Source: Dyadobacter sp. CY356 (lineage in GTDB: Bacteria > Bacteroidota > Bacteroidia > Cytophagales > Spirosomataceae). From it: 64,000 nt of DNA. Under the pieces are notes generated by a model. That model searched no databases. It had not been told where the DNA came from and saw nothing but the letters and a program-made list of their open reading frames with translations. Every line of letters starts with the position of its first letter. Positions within the stretch are counted from its first letter, which is position 1. Below are positions 46,436 through 54,793 of the stretch, piece by piece. A program made the position numbers and the translations under genes. The stretch covers positions 1 to 64,000 of the forward strand of contig NZ_JAJTSZ010000004.1 in the NCBI RefSeq assembly GCF_021440195.1. Direction: 5' to 3'.

Positions 46436-46747
46436 TTACATAAATCCAAGTTCCAGTTTCGCCTCTTCCGACATCATTTCAGTTGTATAGGGAGGATCAA
46501 AAGTAAGCTCGATACTCACATCATTCACACCTTCCACTTCTCTGATTTTCTGTTCAACTTCACCTGGTAAAGTACCCGCAGACGGGCAAGAAGGTGAAGT
46601 AAGGGTCATAGAAACAAATACATTATTGACAGGAAATATCTTTAAATCATATATCAGGCCGAGCTCATAAACATCTACCGGAATCTCCGGATCGTAGACC
46701 ATTTTAATTGCTTTAACAACCTCTTCACGTAATTCTGATTCGCTCAT
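46436..46747 (-). CDS. sufT: SufT-like iron-sulfur assembly protein (DUF59/MIP18)
   Basis: The 103-residue protein is a MIP18/DUF59 domain: KMVYDPEIPVDVYELGLIYDLKIF, then SMTLTSPSCPSAGTLPGEVEQKI with the conserved Cys, and ELTFDPPYTTEMMSEEAKLELGFM. Such proteins help mature Fe-S proteins. It follows sufE by 60 bp on the same strand. Confidence 0.9.
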   Translation of the reverse strand: MSESELREEVVKAIKMVYDPEIPVDVYELGLIYDLKIFPVNNVFVSMTLTSPSCPSAGTLPGEVEQKIREVEGVNDVSIELTFDPPYTTEMMSEEAKLELGFM

Positions 46748-46807
46748 TTCTTTTTTAGTTATGATAACAGCAAGTGAAGCGTCTTAGTTTTCACTTTTGA
46801 TATTTTT

Positions 46808-47227
46808 TTAATTGGTAGCCTGATAAGCGATACCGTAAGTTCTCATTTGTTTGAGCATGGAGGCTAATCCATTGGATCTCGTTTGTGCCAGATGCTGATG
46901 CAAACCAACTTTTTCCATAAAATACAGATCCGCTTTTGCGATTTCTTCCGGCGTATGGCCTGACAAAACTTTTACCAGCATACTAACCAGGCCGCGTACA
47001 ATTATGGCATCACTGTCGGCTTCAAATTTCAAAAGATCACCGTCCATAAACGCATTTAACCATACTCTGGACTGACAACCTTTAATTATATTATCTTCGG
47101 TTTTATACTGCTCTTCCAATGGAGGAAACTGTTTTCCGAGGTCGATAATATACTCGTACTTACTCTCCCAATCATCAAACAATTCAAAATCCTCGATTAG
47201 TTCGTCTTGTGCTTCGTTAATTGTCAT
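46808..47227 (-). CDS. sufE: Sulfur acceptor protein SufE
   Basis: SufE takes persulfide sulfur from SufS and passes it to the scaffold. The acceptor is C51 in NIIKGCQSRVW; ELFDDWESKYEYIIDLGKQFPPL and the LHQHLAQTRSNGLASML end are canonical. At 139 residues it is normal. Its start lies 3 bp after the broken toxin gene, so the toxin-antitoxin module sits directly between it and sufS. Confidence 0.95.
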   Translation of the reverse strand: MTINEAQDELIEDFELFDDWESKYEYIIDLGKQFPPLEEQYKTEDNIIKGCQSRVWLNAFMDGDLLKFEADSDAIIVRGLVSMLVKVLSGHTPEEIAKADLYFMEKVGLHQHLAQTRSNGLASMLKQMRTYGIAYQATN

Positions 47228-47230
47228 AAT

Positions 47231-47520
47231 TTAAAATTCTGATAATGGCCGGGATGAATGTCTTATTGCCATAATCTCTATTGTATTGTCTTTTGAAACA
47301 TTATATATCAAACGATATTTACCAACCATAGTCTCTATAATACTGGGTAATCGAGTTTCCGGAAGTACTTTTCCCATATTTGGAAACTTTTCAAGAAGCT
47401 CCGATTTCTGAAAACATCGTTGATCCATTTTTGGGAATAAGACACAGATTCCGGATTCAATCTAAGAAAAATTGTTTCCAAATCTAACCTGGACTCTTCG
47501 GACCATTTTATTCCAGCCAT
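47231..47520 (-). pseudogene. ParE/RelE-type toxin broken by a one-base frameshift
   Basis: The N-terminal half (MAGIKWSEESRLDLETIFLRLNPESVSYSQKWINDVF, from 47520) and the C-terminal half (KSELLEKFPNMGKVLPETRL...YRLIYNVSKDNTIEIMAIRHSSRP, to 47231) together make a complete ParE/RelE toxin of about 96 residues, but they lie in different frames. The frames cross near a four-base homopolymer at 47411-47414. Restoring one base would give normal length. No classical slippery heptamer is in frame there. Its start overlaps the antitoxin end by 13 bp. Confidence 0.75.
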
Positions 47521-47696
47521 TTCTTATAGGCATTTTTCACATCTTCATGCATGTGAAACTCTCCGCTGTCAAGTTGCTTTCTTGAACGTTCGATTTTAGA
47601 TAACAAGATTATCTGCTCTATTACTTGTTCCACCTCCAAATTATCTGGCATTGCTTCAAGCGACTCTATCAATATATTTTTAGGAATTGTTTCCAT
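47508..47696 (-). CDS. Probable antitoxin of the broken ParE/RelE pair
   Basis: The 62-residue acidic, helical protein (SLEAMPDNLEVEQVIEQIILLSKIERSRKQLDSGEF, ending HEDVKNAYKKWLE) has the look of small Bacteroidota antitoxins that precede ParE/RelE toxins. It overlaps the toxin gene by 13 bp. It starts 60 bp after the sufS stop codon and is intact. Confidence 0.65.
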   Translation of the reverse strand: METIPKNILIESLEAMPDNLEVEQVIEQIILLSKIERSRKQLDSGEFHMHEDVKNAYKKWLE

Positions 47697-47755
47697 TTTC
47701 TGAATATTAAATAGTTAAGCTTATGAATATACAAATAATCCGGACAAGTTTCCGA

Positions 47756-48982
47756 TCAACCCAACATCTTCTTCGCCTTATGAAGTCCTTTGATCAAACC
47801 ATCAATTTCTTCAATCGTATTGTAAACAGCGAAAGAGGCTCGGGTGGTTCCTAAAATTCCTAAGCGCGACATTAAAGGTTGGGTGCAATGATGACCTGTA
47901 CGAACCGCGATTCCCTGATTATCAAGTATCACTGCAATATCCTGGTGATGCATCCCGTCAACAACAAAAGAAAGCACACTTACTTTTTCCTTAGCCTGGC
48001 CGATAATTCTTAATCCTGGAATTTCTCTAACCGCTTCTGTTGCGTACAAAAGCAGATCATTTTCATGTTTGGAAATGTTTGGTTTCCCCAGAGTATCCAC
48101 ATAGTCAATAGCATATTTGGCTGCTACCACATCCGCAATATTGGGCGTACCAGCTTCGAACTTGTAAGGCAATTCGTTATATGTAGTCTTTTCAAAGGTA
48201 ACTTCCTTAATCATTTCGCCGCCGCCGCGGTATGGAGGCATTGCTTCAAGCAATTCTTTTTTACCGTAAAGGATACCCATTCCGGTCGGACCGTATATTT
48301 TATGAAGCGATAATGCATAAAAATCAACATCCAGCGCCTGCACGTCAATTGTAAAATGTGAACTTGCCTGGGCACCATCCAATAAAACCTTCGCTCCTAC
48401 TTTATGCGCTTTTTCGATGATTTCGGCTACCGGATTTATTGTTCCAAGAGAATTTGAAACATGTACCACAGAAACAAATTTTGTTTTTTCTGAAAGCATT
48501 TTCTCATACTCATCCATCAAAAGTTCACCCTCATCGTTGATTGGGATCACTCTTAATACGCAGCCCTTTTCTTCACAAAGCATCTGCCACGGAACGATGT
48601 TTGAATGGTGTTCCATGGTTGAAATAATAATTTCATCCCCTTCTTTTAAAAACTTACGGCCATACGATTGCGCTACCAGATTGATACTGTCCGTTGTGCC
48701 ATATGTAAAAATAACTTCCTCAGACAATTCAGCGTTAATGAATTTTTGTAATCTCCTGCGAGAGTCTTCAAAAGCGCCTGTTGCCTTCTCCGCTAAATGA
48801 TGGATTCCACGGTGAATATTGGCATTATAATGTTCATAATATCCCGACAGCGCATCCAGTACAATTCGAGGTTTTTGCGTTGTAGCGGCATTGTCAAAAT
48901 ACACAAGTTGTTTTCCGTTAACGATTTCATTTAGAATGGGAAAATCATTTCGGATGGACGCTATATCTGGGAAATTGTTCAT
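47756..48982 (-). CDS. sufS: Cysteine desulfurase SufS
   Basis: SufS takes sulfur from cysteine for Fe-S cluster assembly. The PLP lysine is K228 in ALSLHKIYGPTG and the persulfide-forming cysteine is C366 in RTGHHCTQPLM. The 408-residue length and the YFDNAATTQKP start are canonical for group II (SufS) enzymes. It follows sufD with an intervening hairpin. Confidence 0.97.
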   Translation of the reverse strand: MNNFPDIASIRNDFPILNEIVNGKQLVYFDNAATTQKPRIVLDALSGYYEHYNANIHRGIHHLAEKATGAFEDSRRRLQKFINAELSEEVIFTYGTTDSINLVAQSYGRKFLKEGDEIIISTMEHHSNIVPWQMLCEEKGCVLRVIPINDEGELLMDEYEKMLSEKTKFVSVVHVSNSLGTINPVAEIIEKAHKVGAKVLLDGAQASSHFTIDVQALDVDFYALSLHKIYGPTGMGILYGKKELLEAMPPYRGGGEMIKEVTFEKTTYNELPYKFEAGTPNIADVVAAKYAIDYVDTLGKPNISKHENDLLLYATEAVREIPGLRIIGQAKEKVSVLSFVVDGMHHQDIAVILDNQGIAVRTGHHCTQPLMSRLGILGTTRASFAVYNTIEEIDGLIKGLHKAKKMLG

Positions 48983-49003
48983 TTCTATTCAGTATTAAAG
49001 AGA

Positions 49004-49038
49004 AATGCCCAACCCAGTTGAAGAGAAGGTTGGGCATT
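49004..49038 (-). terminator. Hairpin between sufD and sufS
   Basis: AATGCCCAACC (49004-49014) pairs perfectly with GGTTGGGCATT (49028-49038) around a 13-base loop. On the minus strand a short run of A and T follows. It may be a partial terminator or an mRNA-processing or stabilising element that sets sufS levels relative to sufCD. Confidence 0.55.
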
Positions 49039-49068
49039 AAAATAAGTATTGTAAAGACAGAACGAATA

Positions 49069-50388
49069 TTACTTCCTGGAAAGTTTCTCTGCAATTACAT
49101 TTTCTAAATATTCACGAATGGAATCAATTTTAATCTGTGAAACTACGTCAGCACAGAAAGCAAACATCAAAAGTGACATGGCTTCCGACTTTGAAATTCC
49201 ACGTGAACGCATGTAAAATAATGCTTCCTCGTCAATTTGCCCGGTCGTTGTTCCATGAGAACATTTCACGTCGTCAGCAAAAATTTCAAGCTGAGGTTTT
49301 GTATACATCGTTGCATCCGTAGACAAAACGATATTTTTACAAGACTGAAATGCGTTGGTTTTCTGTGCATCTGGGCGAACAAATATTTTACCATTGAAAA
49401 CACCTTTCGACCTGTCACGCAAAATCCCTTTATATAACTCGTTACTTTCAGAATTTGGTTTACGATGGTCTGCAACCGTATGATTGTCCACATGCTGCGC
49501 TCCATCCGGAAAATAAAGTCCGTACATATACGCCTCACAATGTTCGCCGTCAATAACAATGTTAAGGTTGTTTCTTGTAAACTTCCCGTTCAAAGTCACT
49601 GTCGCTGCATAAAAATGCGATTTGTTTAACATACGAACCTGCGTAGTTCCTATGTGGTAAGCATTTTCACTTTCATTCTGCACTTTGTAATATTCCACAC
49701 CTGCTTCTTCACCTACATTGATTTCCGTAACAACATTCGTAAAAGAACGTTCGTCACCGATGGTTCTGAAAGCCTCTGCTATTTTCACATGCGCGTTTTT
49801 TCCAACGGCGATGATATTACGTGGCTGACTTCCTACATTTTCAACCCGTGCATCACTGACAAAACGAAGAATTACCGGGTGCTCAACAGTCTGATTATTC
49901 GGAACATAAATAAAAACTCCGTCATGCGCAAAAGCAGTATTCAGAGAAGTAAATGCATCCGTATCGTTTTTTACCAATTCATCAAAATAAGAATTGACAA
50001 GATCCGGATTGTTTTTGTAAGCATTTTGCAAAGAATCTATTATGATTTGTTCCGTAGAAGAAACCACCGTAGAAAGCGCAGGATTGTAATGTCCGTTTAC
50101 AAAATACAATATATTGGCAGCCTGCTCCGGCATTTTCAGATCGATAAGATCCTCAGCCGAAAGCGTATCACTTGTATTAAAGTTATAGGAAGCACTGACA
50201 AGGTCACGTACGTTGCTGTATTTCCATTCTTCGTTTTGAGGCGTCGGGAAACCCAATTCTTCAAACTGAACTATGGCAGCACGTTTTTTCTGGTGAAAAG
50301 CAGATTTTGCTTCACCATTCATCACGGATTCCCGTGCGTGAAAATCAGTGATTAATTTCGTTCTTAAATCTATTGTTTCGGTACTCAT
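49069..50388 (-). CDS. sufD: Fe-S cluster assembly protein SufD
   Basis: SufD forms the SufBCD scaffold with SufB and the ATPase SufC. The 439 residues show the SufD pattern: GFPTPQNEEWKYSNVRDLV near 50-68, a beta-helix core, and DDVKCSHGTTTGQIDEEALFYMRSRGISKSEAMSLLMFAF near the end, with the conserved Cys and His. The N-terminal part marks SufD rather than SufB. It lies 86 bp after sufC. Confidence 0.92.
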   Translation of the reverse strand: MSTETIDLRTKLITDFHARESVMNGEAKSAFHQKKRAAIVQFEELGFPTPQNEEWKYSNVRDLVSASYNFNTSDTLSAEDLIDLKMPEQAANILYFVNGHYNPALSTVVSSTEQIIIDSLQNAYKNNPDLVNSYFDELVKNDTDAFTSLNTAFAHDGVFIYVPNNQTVEHPVILRFVSDARVENVGSQPRNIIAVGKNAHVKIAEAFRTIGDERSFTNVVTEINVGEEAGVEYYKVQNESENAYHIGTTQVRMLNKSHFYAATVTLNGKFTRNNLNIVIDGEHCEAYMYGLYFPDGAQHVDNHTVADHRKPNSESNELYKGILRDRSKGVFNGKIFVRPDAQKTNAFQSCKNIVLSTDATMYTKPQLEIFADDVKCSHGTTTGQIDEEALFYMRSRGISKSEAMSLLMFAFCADVVSQIKIDSIREYLENVIAEKLSRK

Positions 50389-50474
50389 TCCGTTTTTGGT
50401 ATTGAAAGTGATGTTACTTGATCAACCAAGCTGGTCAACCCAACCATAACCTGAAAATTAAAAATTACAGATTA

Positions 50475-51239
50475 TCAGTTTACTTCCTGAGCCTCAACTT
50501 CGGCTTTAATCCAGTCATATCCTTTTTCTTCCAATTCAAAAGCAAGCTCTTTTCCGCCCGATTTAACAATTCTGCCTTTGTAAAGTACGTGTACAAAATC
50601 AGGAACGATATAATCCAGAAGACGCTGGTAATGCGTAACCACGATCGCCGAACGTTCAGGAGAACGAAGTGAATTCACACCTTCCGCCACAATACGCAAA
50701 GCATCGATATCTAATCCTGAATCTGTTTCATCCAGAATAGCCAGTTTCGGTTCAAGAACCGCCATCTGGAAAATCTCATTACGTTTTTTCTCGCCACCCG
50801 AAAAGCCTTCATTCAAAGCACGTTTCAAAAGTGAGTCATTCATGCTCACCAATTTCGCTTTTTCACGTACCATTTTCAGGAAACGCGCCGCATCCAAAGG
50901 CTCTTCACCGTTATATTTACGAATTTCGTTAACCGCAGTTTTCAGGAAATTTATAGTAGTAACCCCCGGAATTTCAACAGGATACTGGAAAGCAAGGAAT
51001 ATTCCTTCCGCTGCTCTTTCTTCTGCTGCAAGCTCCAATAAATCTTTTCCGCCAAAAGTAACGCTTCCGCCAGTCACCTCATACTCTTCTCTTCCTGCCA
51101 ATACGGATGCCAAAGTGCTTTTTCCTGATCCGTTTGGCCCCATGATGGCATGAACTTCACCTGGTTTGATTTCCAGGTTAATGCCTTTTAATATTTCTTT
51201 GCCGTCTATCGAGGCGCGCAATCCATTAATTGAGAGCAT
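50475..51239 (-). CDS. sufC: Fe-S assembly ATPase SufC
   Basis: SufC is the ATPase of the SufBCD scaffold. I start it at [13 protein letters not shown] (51239) rather than 114 bp upstream, giving 254 residues. Walker A is GPNGSGKST, the signature [16 protein letters not shown], Walker [17 protein letters not shown] and the switch His is in VVTHYQRLL. It is the first suf gene in the window; the next gene upstream is divergent and is not sufB. Confidence 0.96.
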   Translation of the reverse strand: MLSINGLRASIDGKEILKGINLEIKPGEVHAIMGPNGSGKSTLASVLAGREEYEVTGGSVTFGGKDLLELAAEERAAEGIFLAFQYPVEIPGVTTINFLKTAVNEIRKYNGEEPLDAARFLKMVREKAKLVSMNDSLLKRALNEGFSGGEKKRNEIFQMAVLEPKLAILDETDSGLDIDALRIVAEGVNSLRSPERSAIVVTHYQRLLDYIVPDFVHVLYKGRIVKSGGKELAFELEEKGYDWIKAEVEAQEVN

Positions 51240-51282
51240 AACTGATTTTATACTTGTATATGTAGTTCTTGGTAATTTACCG

Positions 51283-51290
51283 CAAAAGTA
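51283..51290 (-). promoter_or_regulatory. Candidate suf operon -7 box (TACTTTTG)
   Basis: The minus strand reads TACTTTTG, a TAnnTTTG match, 44 bp upstream of the sufC start codon. No clear -33 TTG is seen. It suggests sufC leads this operon. Confidence 0.4.
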
Positions 51291-51500
51291 GTAAGCTTTG
51301 GTCGTATATGAAAATAACCACCCCGGTTCAAAACAAACATTATGGTAATACATCTTTATTAACCTTTTTCAAAGCATCAATGTTCCATAAATCAGGATAT
51401 TTTGGACGTTCATCATTATAAAAGTAGGTAAAGCAATCAACAAATATCCCAATTGTAAATTATCCGCGTTACTTTGCGGCCTGAGTTTAAGTTTGATATT

Positions 51501-52955
51501 ATGACAAAAACAGATAAATCGCTCTCACCCGAAATACAGGTTTCCACAGAAGTTGGGACATTAAGACGATTGCTTATTCATAGTCCGGATCGCGGATTAG
51601 GAAAAGTTGTTCCATCCAAAGCCCAGGACTGGCTTTTTGAAGATATCGTTCATTTGAACACGATGCGAAAAAAGGAATATGATTATTATGTCAAACTGCT
51701 TTTGTATTTCCTCGATCCTGAAAAGATCAAGGGAAAATTAAAGGAAATAAACGATGACAAATCACGCTCCTTTTATATTCCCGGCTCTGAAAATTATTTT
51801 AATTCAGACAAAGTCGTTGACATCCAGAAGCTTTTGGCTGAAATTTTACTTGATGAAAACATCAGAATTAAGTTAACCGCCGCAATCTGTGGGATTGAGC
51901 GCTGTTCGTACCAGACCCAAAACGAGCTGAATACTTTTGATGCGAATGAGCTGGCAAAGATCTTTATTTCGGGATCACTATCGGATAAGCGGATGTTGTT
52001 TGCGCCTTTGCCCAATCTGATTTTCATGCGTGATATCGGGATTGTTATCAATGACCACATTTTGCTGAACAAACCTGCAAAATCCGCACGGACGAGAGAA
52101 TCCATTTTAGCACAATTCATTTTCTTTCATCACCCAATGTTCGCTTCTTTTAAGGATAACATTATCGAAATCCCTGAAAACGAACGCCATTTCTTACTTC
52201 CTGATGATGAAAAAGCAAGCGATTATCATCGATGTACGCTGGAAGGCGGTGATGTGATGATGGTTGCTCCGGGACATTTGCTGATTGGTTGCAGCGAGCG
52301 GACTTCGATTTACGCTGCGCAGCAAGTGATGAAAATATTATTCGATAAAAATGTAGTGCAGAAAATCTCGATCATAAAAATTCCAAAAAAACGGGATTAT
52401 ATGCATATTGATACGATTTTCACACAGGTCAAAAAAAATGTGTGGGTTTTGTTGAGCAGTATTGGAAGGCTGGGTGACGAAGCTAAAAAGAAAGATGTCC
52501 TACATTTTTTTGCCCCCAAAATAAATAATCCTGAGTTTCAGATTTTACAGTTTGTCAAAGGACAGGAACAAAATCCGGTTGAAATTGAAAACCTGGAAGA
52601 TTTGTTGACCGATATCAGTAAAAACGATTTAAAAAGCGAAGAAGAAGTTCAGTTTATCTATTCGGGGAATAATGAATTTCCATACGGCGAACGTGAACAA
52701 TGGACGGATTCCTGCAATTTACTGGCGATTAAAGATGGGGTTGTCATCGGTTATGACAGGAATGATAAAACGCTGGATGCTTTCCGGGAAAAGGGTTTCA
52801 GAATTATCCGGGCGAAAGATCTGATTCAAAAATTTGAAAATGATGAGCTTTCTCCGGATACGCTAACAGATACTTTCATCACCTTGCCATCTGCCGAACT
52901 GTCGCGGGCACGGGGCGGATCGCATTGTATGAGCATGCCTATATTAAGAGATTGA
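51501..52955 (+). CDS. Arginine deiminase family protein
   Basis: Arginine deiminase hydrolyses arginine to citrulline and ammonia. I start it at MTKTDKSLSP (51501), giving 484 residues, longer than the usual 410 or so because of extra sequence around 100-160. The pentein active-site elements are present: PNLIFMRDIGIVI, LEGGDVMMV, MHIDTIFT and the nucleophile C476 in GGSHCMSMP. The next gene encodes CtlX, which completes arginine to ornithine. Family placement is firm; deiminase rather than amidinotransferase is supported by context. Confidence 0.8.
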   Translation: MTKTDKSLSPEIQVSTEVGTLRRLLIHSPDRGLGKVVPSKAQDWLFEDIVHLNTMRKKEYDYYVKLLLYFLDPEKIKGKLKEINDDKSRSFYIPGSENYFNSDKVVDIQKLLAEILLDENIRIKLTAAICGIERCSYQTQNELNTFDANELAKIFISGSLSDKRMLFAPLPNLIFMRDIGIVINDHILLNKPAKSARTRESILAQFIFFHHPMFASFKDNIIEIPENERHFLLPDDEKASDYHRCTLEGGDVMMVAPGHLLIGCSERTSIYAAQQVMKILFDKNVVQKISIIKIPKKRDYMHIDTIFTQVKKNVWVLLSSIGRLGDEAKKKDVLHFFAPKINNPEFQILQFVKGQEQNPVEIENLEDLLTDISKNDLKSEEEVQFIYSGNNEFPYGEREQWTDSCNLLAIKDGVVIGYDRNDKTLDAFREKGFRIIRAKDLIQKFENDELSPDTLTDTFITLPSAELSRARGGSHCMSMPILRD

Positions 52956-53023
52956 GAAGGATTGCAATCCGACTTTTTACATTGTAAATTGCATATACTT
53001 CAACACTGAAATCAACAACTCCT

Positions 53024-53980
53024 ATGCGCCCGATAGCCACATCCATCCATACCCAACCGCAATCCACTGCCAGGATTATGATGATCCGGCCGGTTCAGTT
53101 TGGATTTAATACAGAAACCGCCGAAAGTAACGAATTTCAGCAAAGAGATTTTGATCATAGCAACAGTGAGGAAACGCAGACAAAGGCTCGTGAAGAGTTT
53201 GACCTGATGATTTCTCAGCTATTATTGACAGGACTGGATCTGCATATTTTTGATGATACGGACGATGTCTACCGGCCTGACGCTGTTTTTTCAAATAACT
53301 GGATTTCGTTTCATCAAAGTGGAAAAGTCGTTTTGTACCCGATGATGGCCAAAAACCGCAGAGCAGAACGAAGGCCGGATATTATCGAAGCGCTTAAAAA
53401 AGATTTTCTGGTTGAGGAAATTATTGACCTTACACATTTCGAAAAGGAAGGTAAATTTCTGGAAGGCACAGGAAGTATGGTTCTGGACCGTCGCTATAAA
53501 ATTGCCTATGCCTGTCTATCACCAAGAACGCATCCGGAAGTTTTGGAAGCTTTTGGCGACGCCTTAGGTTATGAGATCGTTACTTTTTCAGCTTCTGATG
53601 AAAACGACAAAGCGATTTATCATACCAATGTGCTGATGTGCGTTGGAGATATTTTCGCCGTTGTTTGTCTTGAAGCAATAAAAAATCCTGACGAACGCCA
53701 GCAAGTCAGAACGATGCTTGAAGAGACTAATAAATATATTATCGAAATTTCACTGGAACAAGTGCACCAGTTTGCAGGAAATATGCTGATGGTCAGAAAT
53801 CTGAAAGGTGACAAATTTCTGATGATGTCAACGCAGGCTTATGAGGCATTGACTGAAACACAACACAAAATCCTTTCGGATTATGCCCGGATTATCCATA
53901 CCGATTTATCTATAATTGAGACAAATGGCGGAGGTTCAGCGCGTTGTATGATGACTGAAATTCATCTGCCGCTGCGGTAA
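53024..53980 (+). CDS. ctlX: Citrulline utilisation hydrolase CtlX
   Basis: CtlX is a pentein-fold hydrolase linked to conversion of citrulline to ornithine. The 318 residues have RIMMIRPVQFGFNTETAESNEFQ at the start, DAVFSNNWISFHQSGKVVLYPMMAKNRRAERR (about 87-118), LEGTGSMVLDRRYKIAYACLSPRTHPE, YHTNVLMCVGD and the C-terminal NGGGSARCMMTEIHLP with the nucleophile Cys. It lies 68 bp after the arginine deiminase homologue. The two probably form an operon ended by a strong terminator. Confidence 0.9.
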   Translation: MRPIATSIHTQPQSTARIMMIRPVQFGFNTETAESNEFQQRDFDHSNSEETQTKAREEFDLMISQLLLTGLDLHIFDDTDDVYRPDAVFSNNWISFHQSGKVVLYPMMAKNRRAERRPDIIEALKKDFLVEEIIDLTHFEKEGKFLEGTGSMVLDRRYKIAYACLSPRTHPEVLEAFGDALGYEIVTFSASDENDKAIYHTNVLMCVGDIFAVVCLEAIKNPDERQQVRTMLEETNKYIIEISLEQVHQFAGNMLMVRNLKGDKFLMMSTQAYEALTETQHKILSDYARIIHTDLSIIETNGGGSARCMMTEIHLPLR

Positions 53981-54002
53981 AAAATCTGATTTCTCTAACG
54001 CA

Positions 54003-54040
54003 AAAAAGGGTCTGTTCAAAAATTTGAACTGACCCTTTTT
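54003..54040. terminator. Bidirectional terminator after ctlX
   Basis: An inverted repeat of about 18 bp with one mismatch (AAAAAGGGTCTGTTCAAA ending at 54020 and its complement at 54023-54040) has a 2-base loop and T/A tracts outside. It lies between the convergent ctlX and lipoprotein genes. Confidence 0.88.
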
Positions 54041-54058
54041 ATATTAAATCAAATCCAG

Positions 54059-54517
54059 TTAATCATTCAGATCTGCTTTGATTTTGTCCATTTTAGCACG
54101 TGTATCAGATTTGAAATTATCCCATTTCTCATCTGTTTCAGACTGCATTTTGTTAAGAGATTCTTTCAAATCTTCTTTTTCCTTTTGCAATTCTTTTTTA
54201 CGTTCTTTCCATTTATCTTTTTCCTTAGCAGTTGCTTTATCCATTTTAGCGTCTGCCTCTTCTATTTTATTATCAATTTTGCTGATTGCGCCATCAATAT
54301 CAGTTTTCAACGATTCTTTTTCATCATTAAATTTTGACTTAAACTCTTCACCAGCATCCTTGGCGTCACTTTTCGCTTCGTCAAGGTTTTCTTTTGCATC
54401 ATCTTTTGCTGCTTCCGCAGTTTCATTAGCAGAGTCTTTTGTCTTTTCAGAACAACTGCTAAAAGTTAACATTCCAACTGTCAACATTGAAGCTACGATC
54501 CAGGTTATTTTTTTCAT
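54059..54517 (-). CDS. Coiled-coil lipoprotein
   Basis: The 152 residues have a lipoprotein signal (ASMLTVGMLTFSSC, lipid Cys about 22) and a highly charged mature part of Ala/Lys/Asp/Glu heptads (ETAEAAKDDAKENLDEAKSDAKDAGEEF onwards). The composition resembles hydrophilin or LEA-like and YtxH-like proteins; no enzyme motif is present. It may be an envelope stress or spacer protein. It is a single gene. Confidence 0.8.
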   Translation of the reverse strand: MKKITWIVASMLTVGMLTFSSCSEKTKDSANETAEAAKDDAKENLDEAKSDAKDAGEEFKSKFNDEKESLKTDIDGAISKIDNKIEEADAKMDKATAKEKDKWKERKKELQKEKEDLKESLNKMQSETDEKWDNFKSDTRAKMDKIKADLND

Positions 54518-54739
54518 TTTTTTGTGTTTTAAGATGAATTTTCGAGTCTATATTATTATTCATTTATGTATCTAAAAATATCCTACCAATACCTTTTCAG
54601 TTTCTGAAATCATTTCACTGTGGAAAAATGTACTCACAAGAATGATTTTTTGCAGGATAAATCTTCTTATTTAACGAATAATGTGTTTTAGACGAAAAGT
54701 ATAATTTTAGTCACAAGCGTCTTTCGTTTTACAATCCGG

Positions 54740-54770
54740 TTGTTACTATCCATAATAATGGAGAGCTTTG
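54740..54770 (+). promoter_or_regulatory. Candidate promoter of the TonB-dependent receptor
   Basis: TTG at 54740-54742 and GAGCTTTG at 54763-54770 are 20 bp apart. The -7 box has one mismatch to TAnnTTTG. The ATG follows 23 bp later. No riboswitch fold was recognised in the 276-bp leader region. Confidence 0.35.
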
Positions 54771-54793
54771 CCATAAATTCCTAACCATAACCT

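Noticed and set aside
47405-47440. Programmed -1 frameshift in the ParE/RelE gene
   Set aside because: The in-frame heptamers around the crossing point do not fit the X XXY YYZ pattern, so a simple one-base deletion is the better reading.
49654-50355. Long plus-strand frame of 233 codons inside sufD
   Set aside because: It is the antisense shadow of the strongly supported sufD gene and has an unnatural composition without motifs.
54518-54793. Cobalamin or other riboswitch upstream of the TonB-dependent receptor
   Set aside because: No conserved B12-box or other riboswitch core was recognisable in the leader.
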